NCBI GenBank assembly: GCA_030431255.1
Contig: JAUIJL010000021.1
Location: 92,071 to 156,070, forward strand
Source of the DNA: Thermoanaerobaculia bacterium
Lineage (GTDB): Bacteria; Acidobacteriota; Thermoanaerobaculia; Multivoradales; J023
Direction: 5' to 3'
DNA: 64,000 nucleotides
Shown here: positions 50,216 through 60,020 of the stretch, piece by piece
Layout: every line of letters begins with the position of its first letter
How positions within the stretch are numbered: position 1 is the first letter of the stretch
Program-made: the position numbers and the translations under genes
Notes under the pieces: generated by a model
Told to the model about the DNA's origin: nothing
What the model saw: only the letters and a program-made list of their open reading frames with translations
The model's database searches: none

Positions 50216-50819
50216 TAGGGTCAGGTGCTCCGTCTCACCTAAACGATGAAGCTCTACGACATTCTCTTGAATGACCGGATAGCTGTTGCCGCCATCCCTA
50301 GAGTACCACCACACTCCGCCACCCCATTCTCCCGCGTCCAGGCCCGTAAACATGTACTCCAAAGCTAGATCTAACAAGCTCTGGAACACACGAGCGTGAG
50401 CCAGCTGGAAATCAGCACAACTCGGTCTCGGTGAGCGAATGGAGAGTGGATACGGATGCGTGTGGAATACCCCGACTGCGGCGAAACCGGGAATCTTGGG
50501 AGGATTCCTAAGATCAATCACTTTCCGCAGCCCTGGTTCGCCAGGTGGGGCGGCTGAGGCCGAGCAGCTGGTCGCCGGTTCTCACGTAGAGCGCTTCCGC
50601 ATCCGCGCCGTCAAAATCCGCAACGACGTGGCTCAGCCATCCGCTGTCATCCACCAAGTAGCCCGTGGTGTCGGTCTGACCACCGACCGTCTCCTTGCTC
50701 TCGACCCGGTTGCCGTTGACGTCGTAGGTGTAGTGGTAGCTCTGGAGGATCTGACCCACCGGGTCCCGGGCAAAGAGGAGATGGTGGAAGGCGACTTCGA
50801 AGCGGTGGTCAAGCTGCTC
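50216..50819 (-). pseudogene. Displaced Rhs tip: partial Rhs core plus JAMM-like C-terminal domain
   Basis: No full gene. The segment 50514-50819 reads an Rhs core fragment in one frame (DPVGQILQSYHYTYDVNGNR, then GYLVDDSGWLSHVVADFDGA and GDQLLGLSRP) that nearly repeats 52560-52700 and 53100 of the intact Rhs gene, with the piece between them missing. It stops at 50514. From 50521, in another frame, comes a new domain: VIDLRNPPKIPGFAAVGVFH then HTHPYPL-x6-PSCADFQLA, a JAMM/MPN-like HxHP...SxxD motif, and a Trp-rich GEWGGGVWWYSRDGG. It runs without stop into the antisense of the VWA gene, so it is truncated. This fits a displaced orphan Rhs C-terminal module. Confidence 0.7.
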
Positions 50820-50972
50820 TCACAAATCGAGGTCAACCACTCCAGCTCCATCCAACTGCTGGTGGCGATCTCGATACCGGCCATCTGCGGAGCCACCTAG
50901 GTCTCCAAGCAATACTTCATTTCGGAAGACGACGAGCCGGTTTTCGGCTAGGGCTCAGACCGTGAGGTTCGG

Positions 50973-51518
50973 TCAGCGTTCCGAAAATCTCAATTTTTCT
51001 TCGATTGGAAAGCCGCTTGAGACGGCGACTGTTCTTATCCGTTCGATGGTCGGTCCGTGCCCGAAGAAGCTCATCCAACTCCATTCATGGCAATAGAAGT
51101 ACAGGTCATCTTCCCCCATTTCTTCCAGGATTTCGGTGAGCATCCGCGAAGCATAGAAATCTAGAAGCTCAGCTGGGTTCTTTATAGGTGGCTTCATCAC
51201 CGAAAGCACGGCAGGACAATCGCCGACGTAGATTCCATAGTGCTTTGCAAATGCGTCCCCCGTAAGAAGCGCGCCGGCGTCGTTCTCCACAAGGTGTACC
51301 GATTCATAGGCCTCATAGGAGACGTCTGCGCTGGTATCCAAGAACAGAGTCTGGTTGCCCAGCTCCGCCAAATACCAGTATCGGGGCTCAGCTTCCTGAA
51401 CGGATGAGATTGTCCTGTGGAGAAAAGATCTTATTCCGTCAATTTCGACTAACCACCTACGTTTGCCGTCTTCACGCTCGACGAAAAAGACCTTCAACCC
51501 ATTGTCACAGATTTTCAT
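50973..51518 (-). CDS. Candidate immunity protein for the upstream Rhs toxin
   Basis: 181 residues, starting 12 bases after the Rhs stop on the same strand, the classical place of an immunity gene. No signal peptide or membrane segment; the protein is acidic (EEMGEDDLYFYCHEWSWMSF, SYEAYESVHLVENDAGALLT). No known family recognised. Its base composition is visibly more AT-rich than the Rhs core and than the genes on either side, as expected for a horizontally exchanged toxin-immunity cassette. Immunity function is inferred from position only. Confidence 0.7.
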   Translation of the reverse strand: MKICDNGLKVFFVEREDGKRRWLVEIDGIRSFLHRTISSVQEAEPRYWYLAELGNQTLFLDTSADVSYEAYESVHLVENDAGALLTGDAFAKHYGIYVGDCPAVLSVMKPPIKNPAELLDFYASRMLTEILEEMGEDDLYFYCHEWSWMSFFGHGPTIERIRTVAVSSGFPIEEKLRFSER

Positions 51519-51530
51519 CGGGTCCTTCTG

Positions 51531-54500
51531 CTAACAGTCGAGATCCATACTTCCCTGATCTAGGACGTGGTAATGCAGGTCTAATTCCCTCCGCTCTTCA
51601 TAGTCGATTCTGAAGTACTGAGTTACGCTGCTGCGGTGAATATTGTAGCGATAGCCAAGCCCAAACAGCCGACCACCTCCCCCTTTAGGAATGGCGACTT
51701 CGAGCTTTCCTTTTTTGCCGACATAGAGGTCTCTTCCACCTTTTTGCTTGTCTTGCCGCCCTCCAGGTGGTGAAGGCAGGTACAGGATCAAATTACCGGC
51801 TCCCCGCCGGTGCCCTTTCAAGACACCCGCAGCCTGACTTGTCACCACCGGAGCTATCTCCGCAGCGAGGTAGCCTGAGCAGCGAAGAATCTCCGAACGG
51901 ACCTCGTTCCATCGATCTGGGCCCATGAAGTCGAAAGCCTCTCTGAATCCCCTCGTAGCGGCGTGGATAGGAAATCGAGCATCAACCTGAGACATTAGGG
52001 TCGAAGCCAAAGACGCGGCGGCGGCTTCGGGAGTCGCTGCTGTGCTCACTGAGCGCAGCAGCTCGACCGCAATCTTGCTGTAATTCAACAGGTCGCGGAT
52101 AGTCTGGGCGGTGTTGTAGACCTTGAAAGCTGTGTCGAGAAAACGGATTGAGGTCGTGATGTAGGCCTGGATCGAGCTGGTGAGCGATACTTCGGCCGAG
52201 CTGACCAAACCGGTTGGATCGGTTAGCACCTGCGGGCTGCCGTTGGCGTAAAGATACGGCTGCTGGGAAATCGGTTGACGTGAGGTCCCCCAGAACGGAT
52301 CCGCAGACAAAAACCGACCCATCCCAGGATCTATCCACCTCGCCCGATGGTGACCAAGGCCCGCCGCGATATGCGGCTCTCCAGTAAACCCATAGGCCTG
52401 GCTCGACGCACCCAAGGCTCTGCCGAACGCCGTGTAGTCCAAACGTTCTGCCACCCCGCCTGACGCATCCGTCAACCCGCGGACGCTACCCAGACCGTCG
52501 GGGTGGTAGTGACGATCTTCGGGACCGTCACGAATGAGGCCCAGCAACTGGTCACCCGCTCGCACGTAAACCGCTTCCGTGCGAGCACCGTCAAAATCCG
52601 CAACGACGTGGCTCAGCCATCCGCTGTCATCCACCAAGTAGCCTGTGGTGTCGCTCTGACCGCCGACCGTCTCCGTGGATTCCACTCGGTTGCCGTTGAC
52701 GTCGTAGCTAGTCTCCACCTTGACGCCTTTGGTGGTCTCGACTTCCAACAGACGATCGTCAGACCACCACTGGAATGATCGTCCTGCCTCTGGCCAGATC
52801 TCCGGTTGTTCTTTGATCCGACCGCCGCGATCCCATTCGACCCGCTGGCCGTTGTGTTTGACCATACGGTCCCGGCTGTCGTAGGCGTAGCCTTGGATCA
52901 GTGGCGGGCCGGTGGCTTCCTGGAGGTTGGAGAGCAGACGATTTCCTACCGGGTCGTATTGGAAGTCTTCTTGGTAAACGAGCCCCTCAGCGTTGGTGAC
53001 CTTGTCTTGGGTTAATCGCCAAAGATCGTCGTACCGATAAGCCCGGACGGTGCCGTCGAGCTCGTCGATTTGGGTGCGATGGCCGGTCTTGGCCATGGTG
53101 TAGTGGTAGCTCTGAAGGACCTGGCCCACGGGATCCCGGGTGACCAGATCTTCGAGTCGGCTCTGGCTGTCGTAGGTCCAGGTGGTGTTGACGCCGTTGG
53201 GGTACTCCAGGTGCTCGGACTGGCTGTTGCTGTTGTATCGGTAGGTGTAGACGCCGCCGTTCGGGTCGGTGGCGGTTTGGATCCGGTTGAGGGCGTCGTG
53301 GGTGTAGGTGGTGGTGAATCTTCGATCACCGATGTTGGCGGTTAGCGACTCTCGGTTGCCCGCCGCGTCATAGCCGTATTCCAGGCTGTGGCCGGTGGGG
53401 TCGGTCTTTTTGGTGAGGCGGTCGCGATCGTCGTATTCGTAAAGGGTGAGCCCTCGTGGGTCCAGGGCTGTGGCTTGGCGACCGGTTTTGGTGTAGGTGA
53501 ACGAGTGGACGGTGTCGTCGGAATATTTACGCTCCAGTAAGCGGCCGAGCTCGTCGTACGTGAATTTCTTCACCGCTCCCGTGAACGACTGGTGAACTTT
53601 CAGGGTGCCGTCGAGGTCGTAGGAGAAGTGCTCTTTAGCCCCGTCCGGCAGCACCCTCGTGATTTGACGACCCCGATCGTCGACTTCGAAACGGGTGGTG
53701 TGGCCGTTGGCGTCGGTTTGGGCGATGAAATTTCCCAGCTCGTCGTAGTCATAGCTGGTGATCTGGTTGAGGGCATCTTTGACCGACTTCAACCTGCCCA
53801 CGGCATCGTAGAAGTATTCGGTTTTCTTGCGTTCTTGGTCCCATACTTCCTTGCGACGGCCCAAGGCGTCGTAGACGGTTTCCACTTTGCTCTGATCGTG
53901 GGAGATCACGAATCGTTGACGGCCGACTTCGTCATATTGATAGGTGGTGGTGAATTCCCGCGGGTCGGTGACCGACTCCAAGCGGCCCGCATCGTCGTAG
54001 ACGTAGATGGTTTCCTGATCAAGGGCGTCGATGACTTTGATCCGGCGGCCGGCATCGTCGTAGACGTAGCGGGTCGGGTGGCCCCGCTCGTCAATGACTT
54101 TCACCAAGCGGCCGGCCCGGTCGTACTCGTTGGTCACCGTGGGCTCGTCGGGGCCCGGGTAGGTGGTGGTCAGTAGGCGGCCCGCTGGGTCGTAGGTGTA
54201 CCTGGTGATCCGGCCCAGCTGATCCACCGAGGCCACAGTTCGTCCCTCGGCGTCGAAGACGTTTCGGGTGTAGGTGCGATCGGGGTAGAGCACCTGAGCC
54301 AAGCGGCCCTGCTCGTCGTATTCCTGGATGATCCCGCGGCCTCGCTCGTCGATTTGCTGGGTGACCCTGCCGAGCAAGTCGTAGACGGTTTTCGTGGAAG
54401 TGCCGTCAGGGGCGGTGACGGTGACCACCCTGTCTAGATCATCGTATTGGTAGCGGGTGACCAGGGTTTCGATCTCGCCCTTGGGCAAGGTCCGGGTGGT

Positions 54501-57245
54501 GGTCGAGGTCAGGCGGTTGCCGTGGTCGTCGTAAGTGTGGCTGGTGGCATGGCCGAGGGCGTCGGTTTCCTTCTCCACGTTGCCGTAGGTGTCGTATTCA
54601 AACGAGGTCACGTGGTCCAAGGCATCGGTGATGGAGCTCAGCTCGCCGCGGCTGTTGTAGCCGAAGTCTGTCTGCACATCCAAGGCGTCGCGCGTCCACT
54701 CCAGCTCGCCGTTGGACTTGTAGCGATTGGTGGTCGTGTGGTTCAGCGGATCGGTGATGTTTTCCGGCAAGCCGAGGTCGTGGTAGGTGAACGACGTAAC
54801 CTCGTTGAGGGGGTTCTTGATCGATTTCAGGTCGTTGGAAGCCGCAAAGTAGTTGTAGGTGGTGGTGTGACCCAGGTCGTTCTTTTCCGTTCGCAGGAGA
54901 TCGCGGTCGTAGGTTCGCCAAGTCTTTTCGCCGTTCTCGTTGATCTCCAGGGTCACGTTGCCGCGCGGGTCGTATTCCATGACTCGGGTGAAACCGAGGC
55001 GGTTGGTGATCACCTCGCGACGACCTTCCAAGTCGTGGTCGAAGAGCATTTCGCGGCCTGAGGCGTCGATCATTTTCACTATGCGGCCATCGTCGTCGTA
55101 TTCCGTGCGCACGGCCCGGATGCCGTAGGCGTTGTGGATGTCTTCGAGGTAGTGGTCCCGGTAGGTGAATTGGGTTTTGGCGCCGGCTCGGTCGGTGTGC
55201 AGAATCAGATCGTGGTTTCCATCGAAGCTGTAGACGTTTCGCTTGCCCCTGGGATCGATGATTTCTTCAATTTTGCCGTCCGCGTCGCGGATGAATTCCA
55301 CGCCCCGGCCGCTGGAATGGGTGATGCCGTTTGGAGTGATCTCCAGGGTGTTGCCGTGCAGGTCTTCCAGGTGGGTGACGCCGTCTTGGAGGTCCAGATG
55401 GAAAATTCGGCCATCGCGGGTGGTGAGCTTGACGTCGTCGGGCACGAAGGGTTGCTGAGTGTGGCGATCGAGCACGCCGTCGCTGCCGTTGGGGTAGAAG
55501 ACCTCGGTATTGCCGAGGATTTCTAGGGTGGTGCCCGGCAGCGGGCCATCGACCCACTCAAACTCGGCGTCGGCGATACAGCCGCCGATCAGGGTGCTCG
55601 GGCGCTTGAGCACCAGTCGAAAGCGGTAGACCTCTTGATCGGAGAGCCGGACCGTCGTCAAGTGGCTTTTGGTTTCCTGGACCACTGAGCATGGCAGACC
55701 CCACGGACCCGAGGTGGCGGGAATTTGCCAGCCGTCGCCCGGCGGACGGTTGTTCTGGTAGAAGCCTTGACGGATGTCCAGCGTCCAGCCCACACCGAAG
55801 TCGCCCAATCGCTTGTCGCGGCTGTCGTAGGTCCGAAGGATGCGGATATCGAGACCCGAGAGCGGGATCTGCAGGTCCACAAAGCTGAGAGTGAAGTGGC
55901 CGATCTTCATCTGGCCGTCGACGACGACTGAGATGCGATCCTCGACGATGCGTCCCAGACTGTCCACGGCTTCGAGCTTGAGCTCGTGCAGACCGTTGAG
56001 CAGCAGGGTGGGGTCGAAGGTGGCGAGCTTTTCGCTCGCGCGGGGTTGGGAGCCGCGGGCCAGCTCTTGCCAGTCGGTTTGACCGATCAGGCGATCGGAG
56101 GAACCGATCAGACGGCTCGATACTCGCCAGAAGTCGAGCATCGGGCTCGACACGTTGCCCAGCAGATCCGTCGGTTCGGTGACCTCGCTGAGATCTATCG
56201 GCGTGGTGAACGCCACCGTCGGGGCGTTGCCTTGGTTGGGAATTTCGAGGGTGACGTCCTCGGTGACCAGGATCCAATAGCCCTTGCCCACCTCGAAAAT
56301 CTGCAGGTCGTTGGCCCAATCCGGCACGGTGACGTCGTGGATGGCCCAAGGGTCTTCGGTGTCGGACGGATCGTAGCCGTAGACCATCTGATACTTGCCG
56401 GCGATGGGTTGAAGGGCCGTTTTGAGGTGGCGGTTTTGGCCCGCTGGAAGGCCGATCAAATTCCAGCCGGTGCAGAGCTGCCATGAGCTGGTCGGTGGAA
56501 GCTCGCCGGTGGACGCCAGAGACCCGGCTGTGGTGGCGTCGAGCCACAGTCCTTGGGTGGGGCTGATGGCGGTCAAGGTCGAGCCGGCCGGGTTGGCTGG
56601 ATCGTAGACTTGCCATTTGTCGGCCGAGGGATCACAGGCGTCGTAGAACCAGACGGTCGAATAATTCCCGTCGATGGGTGCGAAGACGTCGGACGGGGTG
56701 CTCACCGTCGGGGTTTCGGGGATAGAGATCAGGTTCCACGACGGCAGGAACGGAATCGAGTCCAGATCGGCCTTAGCGAAGGCTGTTGGTCCGGTCGATC
56801 TGCCAGACGCGTTGGAGTCGGCGAAGCTCGGAGGTGACGGTGGCGTCGGAGGGGTCGGCGGTTCCTGGACGGCACCAAAAACGGTGGACGTAAGGGCTGC
56901 CGAGATAGGTGCCAGGCGCTTCGCTAGGGCCTCTATTGACGGTGCCGGACGTTTCGACGGTGCCGCTGTCGACTGCGAGCTGTCCAGGTAGTGCCGGTGC
57001 TCGGCGATCCTGCGTTCGATCCTCTCCTTCTCCCGAGCTTCTTCCTCGGCCTCGACATAAACACGGGCCTCGATGGCTCGACGCTTGCCGGCGACTTCTT
57101 GCAGGGCGAAGACCGGCGGGCCGTAGAGGCTCATCCACAAACAGAAGAGCTGCACGGCGAGATGCTTCAACGCTCTGATCGCACTCTGAGACGGTCGCTC
57201 ACCCAGGCTTGATCGCTTACATAGCCGATGTTTGTCCCCAGCCAC
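51531..57245 (-). CDS. Rhs-family polymorphic toxin, 1904 aa
   Basis: GTG at 57245 follows GGAGGGGG; a hydrophobic N-terminal segment (LAVQLFCLWMSLYGPPVFAL) suggests export. Residues about 165-345 contain two WNLI-type repeats (PSWNLISIPETPTVS, GWNLIGLPAGQNRHL). From about 420 begins the Rhs shell (SGLDIRILRTYDSRDKRLGD), followed by roughly thirty YD repeats (YDDLGRV/ YDPAGRLL/YDEVGRQR types). The core ends with QQPYLYANGSPQVLTDPTGL at residues 1661-1680, the hallmark boundary. The last 223 residues (from 1682) form the variable toxin: a helical part, a Gly/Lys-rich hinge (GHRRGAGNLILYLPS, GGRQDKQKGGRDLYVGKKGK), and YFRIDYEERRELDLHYHVLD. I recognise no toxin family; the His-rich end hints at a nuclease. 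AT content rises in the tip. Confidence 0.9.
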   Translation of the reverse strand: MAGDKHRLCKRSSLGERPSQSAIRALKHLAVQLFCLWMSLYGPPVFALQEVAGKRRAIEARVYVEAEEEAREKERIERRIAEHRHYLDSSQSTAAPSKRPAPSIEALAKRLAPISAALTSTVFGAVQEPPTPPTPPSPPSFADSNASGRSTGPTAFAKADLDSIPFLPSWNLISIPETPTVSTPSDVFAPIDGNYSTVWFYDACDPSADKWQVYDPANPAGSTLTAISPTQGLWLDATTAGSLASTGELPPTSSWQLCTGWNLIGLPAGQNRHLKTALQPIAGKYQMVYGYDPSDTEDPWAIHDVTVPDWANDLQIFEVGKGYWILVTEDVTLEIPNQGNAPTVAFTTPIDLSEVTEPTDLLGNVSSPMLDFWRVSSRLIGSSDRLIGQTDWQELARGSQPRASEKLATFDPTLLLNGLHELKLEAVDSLGRIVEDRISVVVDGQMKIGHFTLSFVDLQIPLSGLDIRILRTYDSRDKRLGDFGVGWTLDIRQGFYQNNRPPGDGWQIPATSGPWGLPCSVVQETKSHLTTVRLSDQEVYRFRLVLKRPSTLIGGCIADAEFEWVDGPLPGTTLEILGNTEVFYPNGSDGVLDRHTQQPFVPDDVKLTTRDGRIFHLDLQDGVTHLEDLHGNTLEITPNGITHSSGRGVEFIRDADGKIEEIIDPRGKRNVYSFDGNHDLILHTDRAGAKTQFTYRDHYLEDIHNAYGIRAVRTEYDDDGRIVKMIDASGREMLFDHDLEGRREVITNRLGFTRVMEYDPRGNVTLEINENGEKTWRTYDRDLLRTEKNDLGHTTTYNYFAASNDLKSIKNPLNEVTSFTYHDLGLPENITDPLNHTTTNRYKSNGELEWTRDALDVQTDFGYNSRGELSSITDALDHVTSFEYDTYGNVEKETDALGHATSHTYDDHGNRLTSTTTRTLPKGEIETLVTRYQYDDLDRVVTVTAPDGTSTKTVYDLLGRVTQQIDERGRGIIQEYDEQGRLAQVLYPDRTYTRNVFDAEGRTVASVDQLGRITRYTYDPAGRLLTTTYPGPDEPTVTNEYDRAGRLVKVIDERGHPTRYVYDDAGRRIKVIDALDQETIYVYDDAGRLESVTDPREFTTTYQYDEVGRQRFVISHDQSKVETVYDALGRRKEVWDQERKKTEYFYDAVGRLKSVKDALNQITSYDYDELGNFIAQTDANGHTTRFEVDDRGRQITRVLPDGAKEHFSYDLDGTLKVHQSFTGAVKKFTYDELGRLLERKYSDDTVHSFTYTKTGRQATALDPRGLTLYEYDDRDRLTKKTDPTGHSLEYGYDAAGNRESLTANIGDRRFTTTYTHDALNRIQTATDPNGGVYTYRYNSNSQSEHLEYPNGVNTTWTYDSQSRLEDLVTRDPVGQVLQSYHYTMAKTGHRTQIDELDGTVRAYRYDDLWRLTQDKVTNAEGLVYQEDFQYDPVGNRLLSNLQEATGPPLIQGYAYDSRDRMVKHNGQRVEWDRGGRIKEQPEIWPEAGRSFQWWSDDRLLEVETTKGVKVETSYDVNGNRVESTETVGGQSDTTGYLVDDSGWLSHVVADFDGARTEAVYVRAGDQLLGLIRDGPEDRHYHPDGLGSVRGLTDASGGVAERLDYTAFGRALGASSQAYGFTGEPHIAAGLGHHRARWIDPGMGRFLSADPFWGTSRQPISQQPYLYANGSPQVLTDPTGLVSSAEVSLTSSIQAYITTSIRFLDTAFKVYNTAQTIRDLLNYSKIAVELLRSVSTAATPEAAAASLASTLMSQVDARFPIHAATRGFREAFDFMGPDRWNEVRSEILRCSGYLAAEIAPVVTSQAAGVLKGHRRGAGNLILYLPSPPGGRQDKQKGGRDLYVGKKGKLEVAIPKGGGGRLFGLGYRYNIHRSSVTQYFRIDYEERRELDLHYHVLDQGSMDLDC

Positions 57246-57426
57246 CGTTCCCCCTCCAGTTTCTCAGCCAAGACCACGCATCGGGGGCTCCGTTCCTCTT
57301 CAGAGTCCAGGCTTCGAGATCGCATGAACGATCATTCTACTGCAAGCTGAATCCACCACACCGGCCTTGGGGACTCGGAAAACGGCTCTGGGGACGGAGA
57401 GGGAGCTCGGCAGGCTGCTAGGGCGG
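57246..57426. other. Gap upstream of Rhs: RBS but no clear promoter
   Basis: 181 bp between the E1 stop and the Rhs start. The Rhs RBS (GGAGGGGG) is visible. No terminator with a T run for E1 and no strong promoter could be identified by eye. Confidence 0.5.
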
Positions 57427-59499
57427 TCAGGCCTCCAACACGGCCCGGGCCGCCGTCAGAACCTTGTCCATCGTGGGTAGGAGCGCTTGCTCCAGGTTCT
57501 TGGCGTAGGGCACGGGTCGGTCGGCATAGGCGACTCGCTTAACGGGTGCGTCGAGCCAGAAGAAGGCTTGGTCGGCGATTTGGGCGGCGATCTCGCCGCC
57601 GAAGCCGCTGGTGAGCTGGGCTTCGTGCACGATCACGACTCGGCCGGTCTTTTTCACCGACTCGAGCACGGTGTCTTGGTCGAACGGTACCAAGGTCCGG
57701 AGGTCGATGACCTCGGCGTCGAAGCCGTCCTCAGCCAGCTGGTCCGCTGCTTCCATGCAGGTCCAGACCTGTGCGCCGTAGGTCACGAAGGTGAGGTCGG
57801 TGCCCGGCCGGCGCACCTTGGCACGGCCGAGGGCGGGGACCGCGCCGGTTTCCGGAAGCACCGACTTGATCCGCCTATAAAGATATTTGTGCTCGCAGAA
57901 AATAACTGGATTGGGGTCGCGGATCGCCGCTTGCAAAAGCGCCTGGGCGTCTTCGGCCGTGGCCGGGCAGACGACCTTCAGGCCGGCGGTGTGTGTGAAC
58001 CACGCTTCGGGATTTTGGGAGTGGTACGGACCGGCGCCGACACCGCCACCCGCGGGTAGGCGAATCACCAGGGGACACGGTGTCTGCCAGCGGTAGAAGA
58101 CCTTGGCGATCATGTTGACGGTTTGGTTGAAACCGCAGGTGATGAAGTCGCCGAATTGCATCTCCACGATCGGGCGATAGCCGAGCAGGGCGGCACCTGC
58201 GGCGATGCCGAGGGTGCCGCTCTCGGAGATCGGGGTGTCGCGAACTCGATCGGGCCAACGCTCGTGCATGCCCTTGGTGATCCGGAAGGCCCCCTCGAAG
58301 ACGGCGATGTCCTGGCCTAGGATGAAGGTCTTTTCGTCCGCCTCCATCTCCTGCCAAAGGGCGCGGTGGATACCCTCCACATAGGGCCGGGTTTCCCCTT
58401 CCCGCGCTTCGTCGAGGGTTTCGTCCAGCTGTTGGTCCGCCTCGAGATCCACCTCCACGGGCACCAGGGCCGGGCGGCTGGCCACCTCGTCGCCGGGCAC
58501 GGGGTTTTCGAGGGCCCGTTGTAGGGCGGTTTCCACCAACTCGGAAATACGAGCTTCCAATCCTTCCTGAATATCCCCCTGGAGCTCACCCCGCTCCCAC
58601 AGCTTGCGTGCGTAGGTGGGTACCGGGTCTTGGGACATGTAGACGTCCAGCTCGTGCTTCGGAACGACCTTCAAGGAGTCGTCCCCCTCGCTATGGCCGC
58701 GCATGCGACCGAGCATGGCCTCGATGAGGGTCGGCCCTTTGCCGGCGCGAGCACGGCTGACCGCCCGGCGCATGGCCTTGGACATGGCCATGGGATCGTT
58801 GCCGTCGACGGTTTCGCCGGCTATGCCGTAACCCAAGGCGCGATCGGAGAGCTTTTCGCAGGCGAATTGATCCCGGGTCGGGGTGGCGAAAGCGTAGCGA
58901 TTGTTGTGGATCACCAGCACCAAGGGCAGCTTCCACACCGCCGCCATGTTGAGACCTTCGTGGAAGTCACCGGTGGAGGTGCCGCCGTCGCCGATGAAGT
59001 TGATCGCCACCCGGTCGCTTCCGTCCTGCTTGAGGGCGTAGGCGGCTCCGGCGGCCACGGGGATCATGGATCCCAGATGGCTGATCATGCCGATGTGGCG
59101 AATGCCGTGGTCCGGATCGAAATAGCCGTAGTGGAAGGATCGCTCCACGCCGTTGGAGAAACCGTCGGCACGGCCCAACAGCTGGCAAGCGAGCCGGTAG
59201 AGCACCTCGTCGGGATCCGGGCGGACGCCGTCGGGCTCACCGAAGCCGAATCCGGGAAATGCGCGGGCGGGATCCAAATAGTAGGCGAGGATGGCCCCGA
59301 GGTCCCGATGCAGGGTGCACAGGACGTCGCCCTTTTCCAGGGCCAGGCCGGCCGCCACCGTGGTGGCCTCGCTGCCGATTTGGCTGTACCACTTGGCCAG
59401 CCGCCCGGTTTTCAGCAGCATGGTGTAGCGGGTATCGAAGTCCCGCGCGAATTTCATGAAGGCGTAGTGGAGCAGGCGGTGGGATTTGAGATCAATCAT
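57427..59499 (-). CDS. 2-oxoacid dehydrogenase E1 component, alpha-beta fusion
   Basis: 690 residues joining both E1 subunits in one chain. The alpha part (1-340) has GSEATTVAAGLALEKGDVLC and the thiamine diphosphate motif GDGGTSTGDFHEGLNMAAVW followed by HNNRYAFATP. A Glu/Asp-rich linker (about 335-370) leads to the beta part (YVEGIHRALWQEMEADEKTF, SESGTLGIAAGAALLGYRPI, MQFGDFITCGFNQTVNMIAK, RLPAGGGVGAGPYHSQNPEA). This is the branched-chain/pyruvate-type E1 that decarboxylates 2-oxo acids and passes the acyl group to a lipoyl E2. No E2 or E3 gene is in the window. Fused E1 proteins occur in several phyla. The substrate (pyruvate or branched-chain) is undecided. Confidence 0.93.
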   Translation of the reverse strand: MIDLKSHRLLHYAFMKFARDFDTRYTMLLKTGRLAKWYSQIGSEATTVAAGLALEKGDVLCTLHRDLGAILAYYLDPARAFPGFGFGEPDGVRPDPDEVLYRLACQLLGRADGFSNGVERSFHYGYFDPDHGIRHIGMISHLGSMIPVAAGAAYALKQDGSDRVAINFIGDGGTSTGDFHEGLNMAAVWKLPLVLVIHNNRYAFATPTRDQFACEKLSDRALGYGIAGETVDGNDPMAMSKAMRRAVSRARAGKGPTLIEAMLGRMRGHSEGDDSLKVVPKHELDVYMSQDPVPTYARKLWERGELQGDIQEGLEARISELVETALQRALENPVPGDEVASRPALVPVEVDLEADQQLDETLDEAREGETRPYVEGIHRALWQEMEADEKTFILGQDIAVFEGAFRITKGMHERWPDRVRDTPISESGTLGIAAGAALLGYRPIVEMQFGDFITCGFNQTVNMIAKVFYRWQTPCPLVIRLPAGGGVGAGPYHSQNPEAWFTHTAGLKVVCPATAEDAQALLQAAIRDPNPVIFCEHKYLYRRIKSVLPETGAVPALGRAKVRRPGTDLTFVTYGAQVWTCMEAADQLAEDGFDAEVIDLRTLVPFDQDTVLESVKKTGRVVIVHEAQLTSGFGGEIAAQIADQAFFWLDAPVKRVAYADRPVPYAKNLEQALLPTMDKVLTAARAVLEA

Positions 59500-59548
59500 G
59501 GCCGCGAGAGCATAGGGGAGGCTGTGGACCTACGCAAGCCTCGCGCCC

Positions 59549-59986
59549 CTAACTCCCCTTAGGGATGTTTTCCGGCCATTGGAAGGGGTCGGGGTGCAGC
59601 TCGCGCAGGGGTTTGATGACCCGCTCGCCATCCAAGTCGGCCATCAGCACCGGGGTGTCGCCGTCGCAGAATTCCGTCAAGGTTTCACGGCACATGCCGC
59701 ACGGAGAGGCGGGGGGCGACGTGTCGGTGACCACGGCAATGGCCCGAAACGTCTTCTTGCCGGCGGCGACCGCCGTGGCGACGGCCGTGCGCTCGGCGCA
59801 AATGCACAGGCCGTAGGAGCGGTTCTCCACGTTGCAGCCGGGCACGATCTCTCCGTCTTCGGTCAACAAAGCGGCGCCGACGAGGAAGGTCGAATAGGGG
59901 GCGTAGGCCTTGAGGCGTGCGTCCCTCGCGGTTTCGTACAAAAGATCCCAATCGATAGCTGCTGTGTCGTGCTCCGCCATGCTCAT
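59549..59986 (-). CDS. cdd: Cytidine deaminase
   Basis: 145 residues, the length of tetrameric zinc cytidine deaminases. The substrate pocket is GCNVENRSYGLCICAERTAV (Cys-Ala-Glu with the catalytic Glu) and the second zinc motif is PPASPCGMCRETLTEFCDGD. It converts cytidine and deoxycytidine to uridine forms in pyrimidine salvage. Start at ATG 59986 with GGAG close upstream. A 17-bp tandem repeat lies 35-100 bases upstream, in its probable 5' region. It follows the GDPD gene on the same strand after a 361-bp gap. Confidence 0.95.
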   Translation of the reverse strand: MSMAEHDTAAIDWDLLYETARDARLKAYAPYSTFLVGAALLTEDGEIVPGCNVENRSYGLCICAERTAVATAVAAGKKTFRAIAVVTDTSPPASPCGMCRETLTEFCDGDTPVLMADLDGERVIKPLRELHPDPFQWPENIPKGS

Positions 59987-60020
59987 TTCAGTCTCCGAAA
60001 GTCAGGGCCGCTTGGCCAAC

